Below are positions 1 to 5,621 of a stretch of DNA of 6,177 nucleotides, piece by piece. A program made the translations under genes and the position numbers. How positions within the stretch are numbered: position 1 is the stretch's first letter; the number at the start of each line of letters is the position of its first letter. Below the pieces are notes generated by a model, which was given only the letters and a program-made list of their open reading frames with translations, did not search any database and was not told the DNA's origin. Location of the stretch: positions 1-6,177 of the forward strand of contig URWL01000131.1 in assembly GCA_900551465.1 (NCBI GenBank), in the 5' to 3' direction. The stretch comes from an uncultured Blautia sp. Lineage in GTDB: Bacteria; Bacillota; Clostridia; Lachnospirales; Lachnospiraceae.

Positions 1-758
<758 letters not shown>

Positions 759-765
759 TTAAGAT

Positions 766-771
766 CCTCCT
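766..771 (-). promoter_or_regulatory. Ribosome binding site of the GH1 gene
   Basis: Perfect AGGAGG on the minus strand, 7 nt before the ATG at 758, lying within the 14-nt gap that follows the permease stop codon. It fixes the GH1 start and indicates translation of a shared transcript. Confidence 0.85.
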
Positions 772-772
772 G

Positions 773-2659
773 TTATATTACGCGAATAACGGTATCCTGA
801 CAGTTTACATCTACGTCTGCGCAAATTTCCAGATCCTGACCGTCCTTTTTTTCTGTTACAATAAAAATGACAGTTGGATCATATCCATTGTTTTCAATAA
901 AATCTTTATCAAAGGAAACAAGAAGTTCGCCCTTTTTTACTGTCTGCCCCTGTTCTACATGAGCTGTGAATCCTTTTCCGTTCAGTTCGACTGTGTTGAT
1001 TCCGATATGGATCAGTGCTTCTGTATCTCCGGAAGAAATGCCTACTGCATGACCGGTAGGAAATACTACCTGAATTGTTCCGTCACATGGCGCATATACT
1101 TTTCCCTCAATCGGAAGGATTCCAACACCATCCCCCATTGTTCTGGATGCAAACACTTCATCCTTAACCTGAGAAACCGGGATCACATGACCATTCACCG
1201 GGCTTCTAAGAATTAGTCCTTCGACAGCTTTTTCTGTTTCCTTTGTTTCGTCAGCGGTCTCTGGATGCTCCGGTTCTTTGGAGGATTTGGCTTCCGGCAT
1301 TGGTAAATCTTCCTTAAATCCCACGATCCATGTAAGAACCGTTCCCAGAACAAAGGAGATTATGATGGAAAGCAGGAATCCGAGGAACTGACTGGTATGT
1401 CCGGCTTTAAAGTATGCCGGGATGGTAGCAATACCAGGCATGTTATAGCCCCAGGATACTGCATTAAAAGCGCCGCCTACTGCACCGCCCACGGCGCCGG
1501 CAATGCATCCGCAGATCATAGGCTTCTTTAATCTTAAGTTGACACCGTAGATAGCCGGCTCTGTGATACCAAAAAGTCCGGTAACGGCTGCGGAAGCAGA
1601 CACACCTTTCATATCACGGTCTTTTGTTTTTAAAAATACGCCTAAGGTTGCTCCGGCCTGGGCAAATACTGCGGATGCCTGAAGACCGGTAAAAGTATCA
1701 TATCCAAGGGCTGCATAGTTTCCTACGGTTACGGGAGTGATTCCCCAGTGAACACCAAAAATAACCAGAACCTCCCATAAACCGCCTACAACAATACCTG
1801 CAATGATCGGGCTCAGACCATAAAGGAAATTATAGGCTCCTCCGATGGCTCCGCCTACGGCATTTCCTACAGGCCCTACTACCAGTAAGGTCAGTGGAAC
1901 CATAAGAGTGATGGTAAACATTGGAGAAAAAAGATTTCTCACAACGATGGGCAGATGTTTGTCAAAAAATTTCTGTACATAGGACGCTGCCCATACAGTA
2001 AGAATGATCGGTATAACCGAAGATGTATAGCTTAAAAGCTGTACCCGGATTCCGAGAAAATAAACAGGATCTCCTGCGTTTACCATGCTGATATAATCCG
2101 GACATACAAGCGCACAGGCGATTACCACTGCGGTATATACGTTCATGCCAAATTTCTTTGCTGCTGTAACTGCGATCAGTACAGGCAGAAAAGTAAACGC
2201 TGTCCATGAGATAAAATTCAGGATCTGATAGGTTCCGCCTGCTGTATCAATGGCATTGAGGGCAACGAAAATACCAAGGATACCCTGCAGGATACCACAG
2301 GCTGCCAGAGTATATAAAAATGGAGCAAAAATGCTGGAGATCACATCAATGATCCGGCTGAATATGCCTGCTTTATTTGCAGGATTCGCTTCTGCCTGTG
2401 ATGCATCAATGGTGACCAGTTCCATAACAAAATCAAAAGCATCCTTTACATGGTTGCCGATCACTACCTGATACTGTCCTCCTGCCTGCACTACTGTAAT
2501 AACTCCCGGAATCTTTTTTACTTTGTCTGAATCGATTTTTGATTCATCCTTTAAAATAAATCTTAATCGTGTTGCACAATGAGTGACATTATTAATATTG
2601 CTGTTTCCGCCTAATTCTTTTACCAGCTCTTTCGCTGTGATTCTGTAATCTATAGCCAT
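773..2659 (-). CDS. Beta-glucoside-type PTS permease, EIIBCA fusion
   Basis: This 628-residue inner-membrane permease imports a beta-glucoside and phosphorylates it in transit, passing phosphate from HPr to EIIA, EIIB and sugar. The domain order is that of BglF/BglP. EIIB covers about residues 1-85, with the phosphorylated Cys28 in THCATRLRF. EIIC covers about 100-450, is strongly hydrophobic with many membrane segments, and carries the conserved GITEP motif at 364-368. A charged Glu/Lys/Pro-rich linker spans about 450-480. EIIA covers about 481-628, with the phosphorylated His551 in HIGINTVELNGKGF and the supporting His537 in GHAVG. These positions closely match those known for E. coli BglF (Cys24, His547), and the length is normal for the family. 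The start ATG has GGAAAGGGG 8 nt upstream. The GH1 gene 14 nt downstream supports beta-glucoside specificity; the exact sugar (cellobiose, arbutin, salicin or gentiobiose) cannot be read from the sequence. Confidence 0.96.
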   Translation of the reverse strand: MAIDYRITAKELVKELGGNSNINNVTHCATRLRFILKDESKIDSDKVKKIPGVITVVQAGGQYQVVIGNHVKDAFDFVMELVTIDASQAEANPANKAGIFSRIIDVISSIFAPFLYTLAACGILQGILGIFVALNAIDTAGGTYQILNFISWTAFTFLPVLIAVTAAKKFGMNVYTAVVIACALVCPDYISMVNAGDPVYFLGIRVQLLSYTSSVIPIILTVWAASYVQKFFDKHLPIVVRNLFSPMFTITLMVPLTLLVVGPVGNAVGGAIGGAYNFLYGLSPIIAGIVVGGLWEVLVIFGVHWGITPVTVGNYAALGYDTFTGLQASAVFAQAGATLGVFLKTKDRDMKGVSASAAVTGLFGITEPAIYGVNLRLKKPMICGCIAGAVGGAVGGAFNAVSWGYNMPGIATIPAYFKAGHTSQFLGFLLSIIISFVLGTVLTWIVGFKEDLPMPEAKSSKEPEHPETADETKETEKAVEGLILRSPVNGHVIPVSQVKDEVFASRTMGDGVGILPIEGKVYAPCDGTIQVVFPTGHAVGISSGDTEALIHIGINTVELNGKGFTAHVEQGQTVKKGELLVSFDKDFIENNGYDPTVIFIVTEKKDGQDLEICADVDVNCQDTVIRVI

Positions 2660-2667
2660 GCCAGCTA

Positions 2668-2676
2668 CCCCTTTCC
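2668..2676 (-). promoter_or_regulatory. Ribosome binding site of the PTS permease
   Basis: GGAAAGGGG on the minus strand ends 8 nt before the ATG at 2659. It is a purine-rich but not perfect Shine-Dalgarno (AAAGGGG core). It supports the chosen start, which is also the natural start of the EIIB domain. Confidence 0.7.
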
Positions 2677-2683
2677 TTTTTTT

Positions 2684-2697
2684 CGGTACCGGTTACC
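2684..2697 (-). promoter_or_regulatory. Candidate cre-like or repressor operator over the start site
   Basis: Minus-strand GGTAACCGGTACCG is a pseudopalindrome around a central CG. It resembles the degenerate CcpA cre pattern TGWAANCGNTNWCA, with mismatches at the first, twelfth and last positions. It also contains the perfect palindrome CGGTACCG. It sits just downstream of the permease -10 box, roughly at +4 to +17 of the expected transcript, where a bound protein would block transcription. Its left part belongs to TCAGGTAAC, which recurs in the larger palindrome at 2785-2811, so it could instead be an RpiR half-site. Which protein binds is not known. Confidence 0.35.
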
Positions 2698-2707
2698 TGA
2701 TAATTCC

Positions 2708-2736
2708 ATTATACAAATTTCAGCATAAAATACTAT
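2708..2736 (-). promoter_or_regulatory. Candidate promoter of the permease-GH1 operon
   Basis: A perfect TATAAT -10 hexamer lies on the minus strand at 2708-2713, 49 nt before the permease ATG. At the right distance upstream there is no good -35: 17 bp away is ATAGTA, and 18 bp away is TATAGT. A perfect -10 with a poor -35 fits a promoter that needs an activator. Transcription would start near 2701, giving a leader of about 42 nt with no hairpin or terminator in it. Confidence 0.55.
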
Positions 2737-2784
2737 AGTTTCAGACCTGTCAGATACATGTCACAGAGATAAGAAACATGTTTT

Positions 2785-2811
2785 TTTCAGGAAACAGCCT
2801 GTTACCTGAAA
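2785..2811. promoter_or_regulatory. 27-bp near-palindrome, candidate operator of the RpiR regulator
   Basis: Two 13-bp arms, TTTCAGGAAACAG and CTGTTACCTGAAA, flank a single central base (2798) and match at 12 of 13 positions. It starts 6 bp past the regulator's stop codon and is centred about 97 bp upstream of the likely permease start site. On the minus strand it is followed by a run of A, not T, so it is a poor intrinsic terminator. RpiR/MurR proteins bind inverted repeats as dimers or tetramers, which makes this the best operator candidate in the window. It could alternatively act as an RNA hairpin at the 3' end of the regulator mRNA. Confidence 0.45.
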
Positions 2812-2816
2812 CAGCT

Positions 2817-3536
2817 TCAGATCAGCCGTCTTCCAATGGTTTCCAGAAGATAGATAACAGGTACCTGGGAAGTAATATTATATTCTTCATGGATCATGTG
2901 ATGCCCGACAAAATAGCTGAGATGAAAATCGGAAATTTTTGCAAGCGTACAGGAGGAGCCATTGGTAATACTCAGTATCCGTGCATTATGACGCTTGAAG
3001 CGTTCTGCCATTTGAATTACCTGTTGTGTTTCGCCGGATTCTGAAAGTGCGATAATGATAGCTGAATCCATATCTTCATGAATGGGATAATAGGGATCTT
3101 CAATATACTGGGCATATTTGCCGATGTTGGAAAAATATCTGGCTCCGTATTTTCCTAAGATTCCTGAGGTTCCGATTCCGATAAAGATTAAAAGCCTGGC
3201 ATCACGGATTTGAGCCACTACTTTGTTTATCCTTTCTTCATATTCTGTTGAAGTTACCGTATGCAGAAAATACATGATTTCATCCGTTCCATTGTCTTTT
3301 AGCTGTTTTTCTTTTTTATCTTCTGTGAGAAACTGCTTGAATTTCACTTTGAATTCTGAATATCCGTCACATCCTGTTTTTTTGCAGAAACGCAGTATAG
3401 TGGAGGTGGATACATGTACGGCATCTGCCAGCTCCCGGATGGTCATATACTTTACTTCTTCTTTATGTTCCATAATATAGCTGTAAACAAGCATTTCAAG
3501 ATCATTGTAGGTCTGTAGGCTCTGGTAATCAAACAT
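2817..3536 (-). CDS. RpiR/MurR-family transcriptional regulator (HTH + SIS domain)
   Basis: This is a cytoplasmic DNA-binding regulator of 239 residues, somewhat shorter than the roughly 280 usual in the family. An N-terminal HTH of the RpiR type covers about residues 1-75; the recognition region reads IRELADAVHVSTSTILRFCKK, about 33-53. A linker follows, then a SIS domain at about 112-239. The SIS domain shows the glycine-rich FIGIGTSGILGKYG (117-131) and the phosphosugar-binding-type SESGET at 165-170, so the effector is probably a sugar phosphate. Start choice: ATG at 3536 has AAAGGAG 7 nt upstream. A longer in-frame reading from a TTG at 3593 would overlap the promoter -35 and is rejected. 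It lies directly upstream of the permease-GH1 pair on the same strand, so it most likely controls that pair and possibly itself. Whether it represses or activates cannot be decided from sequence. Confidence 0.93.
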   Translation of the reverse strand: MFDYQSLQTYNDLEMLVYSYIMEHKEEVKYMTIRELADAVHVSTSTILRFCKKTGCDGYSEFKVKFKQFLTEDKKEKQLKDNGTDEIMYFLHTVTSTEYEERINKVVAQIRDARLLIFIGIGTSGILGKYGARYFSNIGKYAQYIEDPYYPIHEDMDSAIIIALSESGETQQVIQMAERFKRHNARILSITNGSSCTLAKISDFHLSYFVGHHMIHEEYNITSQVPVIYLLETIGRRLI

Positions 3537-3543
3537 GTGAATG

Positions 3544-3550
3544 CTCCTTT
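3544..3550 (-). promoter_or_regulatory. Ribosome binding site deciding the regulator start
   Basis: AAAGGAG on the minus strand, 7 nt before the ATG at 3536. It selects this start over an in-frame upstream TTG at 3593 that has no ribosome binding site and lies in the promoter. Confidence 0.8.
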
Positions 3551-3563
3551 TGTATTTTTTTAT

Positions 3564-3593
3564 ATTATAAAGTCCGACCGCAGCAGAACGCAA
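3564..3593 (-). promoter_or_regulatory. Promoter of the RpiR-family regulator gene
   Basis: On the minus strand, TTGCGT (3588-3593) is followed after 18 bp by a perfect TATAAT (3564-3569). The -35 matches TTGACA only in its TTG, so strength is probably moderate. The -10 lies 27 nt before the ATG, which leaves a short leader of about 20 nt with just the ribosome binding site. It lies downstream of the Enzyme I terminator, so the regulator appears to be transcribed independently. Confidence 0.65.
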
Positions 3594-3621
3594 GGTAATT
3601 TCTTCAATTATGTGTCAGCAT

Positions 3622-3633
3622 AACTGTACAGTT
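3622..3633. repeat. Perfect 12-bp palindrome AACTGTACAGTT
   Basis: A perfect 12-bp palindrome sits between the Enzyme I terminator and the regulator promoter, about 29 bp upstream of the -35 box. Being gapless it suits a dimeric DNA-binding protein rather than an RNA hairpin. A palindrome of this size has a chance of about 1 in 4096 per position, so in a 181-bp gap it is suggestive only. Confidence 0.35.
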
Positions 3634-3638
3634 CTATG

Positions 3639-3675
3639 AAAAAAGACAGCGGGATAATGCTCCGCTGCCTCTTTT
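3639..3675 (-). terminator. Rho-independent terminator after Enzyme I
   Basis: On the minus strand a stem of AGGCAGCGG with CCGCTGTCT (9 bp, one G-U) closes a 9-nt loop at 3653-3661 and runs straight into six T (3639-3644). A-rich bases before the stem (AAAAG) could pair with the T-run. It lies 42 nt past the Enzyme I stop, and marks the end of the dehydrogenase-HPr-Enzyme I transcript. The plus strand has a weaker T-tract after the same stem (CTCTTTT), so it may work weakly in both directions, though no plus-strand gene is present. Confidence 0.88.
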
Positions 3676-3717
3676 CATGAATATGTATAATAGAAATTGG
3701 AATGTAAAATGGGCGTT

Positions 3718-5319
3718 TTATAAATTCAGGATTTTTTCGCGGATATAATCTATGTTTCCTGCGGACATACTGAATTCATCCAGTCCAAGATCCAGAAGGA
3801 GAAGGGTGGCGTTGGGGTCTCCTGCCATTTCCCCGCACATACCTACCTTGATCCCTTCCTGATGACCGGCTGCTATTACTGCAGCAATAGCTTTTACAAC
3901 AGCCGGATGAAAGTAACTGTACCGGTCAGACACCTTGCGGTTTCCTCTGTCCACAGCCAGGAGATACTGGGTGAGATCGTTTGTTCCTATGCTGAAAAAA
4001 TCTGCTTCTTTTGCAAATTCTTCTGCAAGTATTACGCTGGCAGGAGTTTCTATCATCATACCGATTTTGATGTTCCGGTCAAAATATACACCTTCCTGGT
4101 CCAGCTCTTTCATACACTGGCGGGTCAGTTCTCTTGCCTCTCTTAATTCTTCCGTTGAAATAATCATAGGGAACATGATACGTATATGTCCAAAAGCACT
4201 TGCACGAAGAATGGCACGAAGCTGTGCTTTGAACATATCTTTCATGTCAAGAGAGATACGAATGGCTCTCCATCCAAGGAAAGGATTTTCTTCTTTGTCA
4301 AAATCAAAGTAGGAAAGCGCTTTATCGCCTCCGATATCCAGAGTGCGGATCGTTAGCTCCTGAGGACAAAGTTCAGCAGCGGCCTTATACACCTGAAACT
4401 GCTCTTCCTCTGAAGGAAAATGATCGTTTTCCATATACAGAAGTTCGCTGCGGAACAGTCCGATACCGTCTATGTTCATGGGCAGTGCTCTTTCTATATC
4501 CTCCAGATTACCGACATTTGCACACAGGGCTATTTTTTTACCTTCCCGGGTAACTGCCGGCTGATTCCTTAGCTCCTTCAGATATGCCTTCTTTTTTAAA
4601 AACTGTTCCTGTTTTTCCTGAAATTCTCTTATGGTATCATGATCCGGCTCAATACAGATTAATCCGCTTTCTGCATCCATGCAGATCTCAACACCGTCCT
4701 GAAGGCTGCCGAGGAGTTTTCCGGCGCCTACAAGTGCTGGAATCCCCATGCTTCTGGCAATAATAGAAACATGACTGGTGATACCGCCTTCCTCCGTAAT
4801 GATTCCCTTGATATATTTCGGATTCATTTTCACGGTATCGGATGGAAAAAGATCTTTTGCCACAACAATAACTTCTCGGGATATCTGTGCCAGATCCGGA
4901 CGCTGAACGCCTTTTAACTGTGCCATAAAGCGTTTTCCTACATCACGGATGTCAGCAGCGCGTTCTTTCATATAGGCATCTTCCATGGAAGCAAAGATCA
5001 GCGCAAGTTCTTCCACAGTTTCCTGGAGGGAAAGCTGAACATTTTTGTGTTCATTTCGGATTCTGGCAAGAACTCCTTCGCTGAGAGTAAAATCCTCTGC
5101 AATTTCCAGATGCGCTGCAAAAATATCATTTTTTTCAGCCAGAAGATGCAGTTCATTTGATACAGACACTTTTGCTTTTTCAAAAAGCAGTATTTCATTC
5201 TCTTCCTGCTCTTCTGCAATACACTCTGTTACTGCAGAGAGATCCGGCTCCTGATAAAGATATGCCGATGCTGCGGTAATTCCCCGGGAAGCAGTTTTTT
5301 CCACTGTAAACTGTCTCAT
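3718..5319 (-). CDS. ptsI: PTS Enzyme I (PEP-protein phosphotransferase)
   Basis: This cytoplasmic enzyme takes phosphate from PEP onto a histidine and hands it to HPr, starting PTS sugar uptake. The 533 residues show an N-terminal HPr-binding and phosphohistidine region (about 1-220), with the active His183 in GGITSHVSIIARSMGIPALVG (178-198; E. coli His189). The PEP-binding TIM-barrel domain follows (about 255-533), with GIGLFRSELLYM around Arg290, RTLDIGGDK at 325-333, the signature FFSIGTNDLTQYLLAVDRGN (441-460) and the catalytic Cys495 in GMCGEMAGD (E. coli Cys502). All key residues are present. The protein stops shortly after DEFSMSAGNIDYIREKI, so it lacks about 35 C-terminal residues found in the 575-residue E. 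coli enzyme. The ATG overlaps the HPr stop as ATGA, with GGAG 7 nt upstream inside the HPr gene, implying translational coupling. A terminator follows. Confidence 0.97.
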   Translation of the reverse strand: MRQFTVEKTASRGITAASAYLYQEPDLSAVTECIAEEQEENEILLFEKAKVSVSNELHLLAEKNDIFAAHLEIAEDFTLSEGVLARIRNEHKNVQLSLQETVEELALIFASMEDAYMKERAADIRDVGKRFMAQLKGVQRPDLAQISREVIVVAKDLFPSDTVKMNPKYIKGIITEEGGITSHVSIIARSMGIPALVGAGKLLGSLQDGVEICMDAESGLICIEPDHDTIREFQEKQEQFLKKKAYLKELRNQPAVTREGKKIALCANVGNLEDIERALPMNIDGIGLFRSELLYMENDHFPSEEEQFQVYKAAAELCPQELTIRTLDIGGDKALSYFDFDKEENPFLGWRAIRISLDMKDMFKAQLRAILRASAFGHIRIMFPMIISTEELREARELTRQCMKELDQEGVYFDRNIKIGMMIETPASVILAEEFAKEADFFSIGTNDLTQYLLAVDRGNRKVSDRYSYFHPAVVKAIAAVIAAGHQEGIKVGMCGEMAGDPNATLLLLDLGLDEFSMSAGNIDYIREKILNL

Positions 5320-5585
5320 ACCTCTTCTCCAAGACCGCTTTCGATAAGCTCAGCAAGTTTTTTCAGATCTTCCTCTTCGGTTTCTCCTGTGCACTCCAGC
5401 TCAATTTCCGAACCACTTTTTATAGCCGCAGCCATGATGTTCAGAATACTTTTCACCTGAATATTTTTAGAGCCATAATGAATGATCACATTGGATCTGC
5501 ATTTTCCTGCTGCCTGTGCCAGAACTCCCGCCGGTCTTGCATGAAGACCGGACGGATTTTTAATGATGAGTTTTTTTGATACCAT
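5316..5585 (-). CDS. ptsH: Phosphocarrier protein HPr
   Basis: HPr is the small cytoplasmic relay that receives phosphate from Enzyme I and passes it to EIIA domains. The 89 residues cover the full HPr fold. The phosphorylated His15 sits in SGLHARPAG and the regulatory Ser46 in QVKSILNIM, both at canonical positions, so it is an HPr and not a Crh-like protein lacking His15. In Firmicutes, Ser46 is the target of HPr kinase and links to CcpA-mediated repression. The residues after Ser46 (ILNIMAAAIKSG) differ from the common IMGVMSLG form. Start choice: ATG at 5585 has GGGAGG 7 nt upstream and places His and Ser at 15 and 46; a TTG at 5600 lies inside the ribosome binding site. The gene overlaps Enzyme I by 4 nt and follows the dehydrogenase by 36 nt, so it belongs to that operon. 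Confidence 0.96.
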   Translation of the reverse strand: MVSKKLIIKNPSGLHARPAGVLAQAAGKCRSNVIIHYGSKNIQVKSILNIMAAAIKSGSEIELECTGETEEEDLKKLAELIESGLGEEV

Positions 5586-5592
5586 AGTAATT

Positions 5593-5598
5593 CCTCCC
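5593..5598 (-). promoter_or_regulatory. Ribosome binding site deciding the HPr start
   Basis: GGGAGG on the minus strand, 7 nt before the ATG at 5585. It rules out the in-frame TTG at 5600, which overlaps this site. No promoter or terminator is apparent in the 36-nt gap to the dehydrogenase stop. Confidence 0.82.
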
Positions 5599-5621
5599 AA
5601 TAATTGTAAATTCTGTTTTTA

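Noticed and set aside
1962..2471. Short frames on both strands inside the EIIC region
   Set aside because: They lie wholly within the membrane domain of the permease in other frames and have no independent start signals.
2660..2707. LicT/BglG-type RNA antiterminator site in the permease leader
   Set aside because: The leader from the predicted start site is only about 42 nt, with no hairpin-terminator pair; only short palindromes around CGGTACCG are present.
2785..2811. Reading the near-palindrome as the terminator of the regulator gene
   Set aside because: On the transcribed strand the inverted repeat is followed by a run of A, not T, and the gapless symmetry leaves only a 3-nt loop. An operator explains it better.
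3537..3593. N-terminal extension of the regulator by 19 residues
   Set aside because: It would begin at a TTG lying in the -35 box, and translates the -10 box and ribosome binding site. ATG at 3536 has its own AAAGGAG.
3718..4312. Plus-strand frames opposite Enzyme I
   Set aside because: Enzyme I is intact on the minus strand with all its signatures, and these frames resemble nothing.
5586..5600. N-terminal extension of HPr by five residues from a TTG
   Set aside because: The TTG overlaps the GGGAGG ribosome binding site. Starting at 5585 places His15 and Ser46 at their canonical positions.
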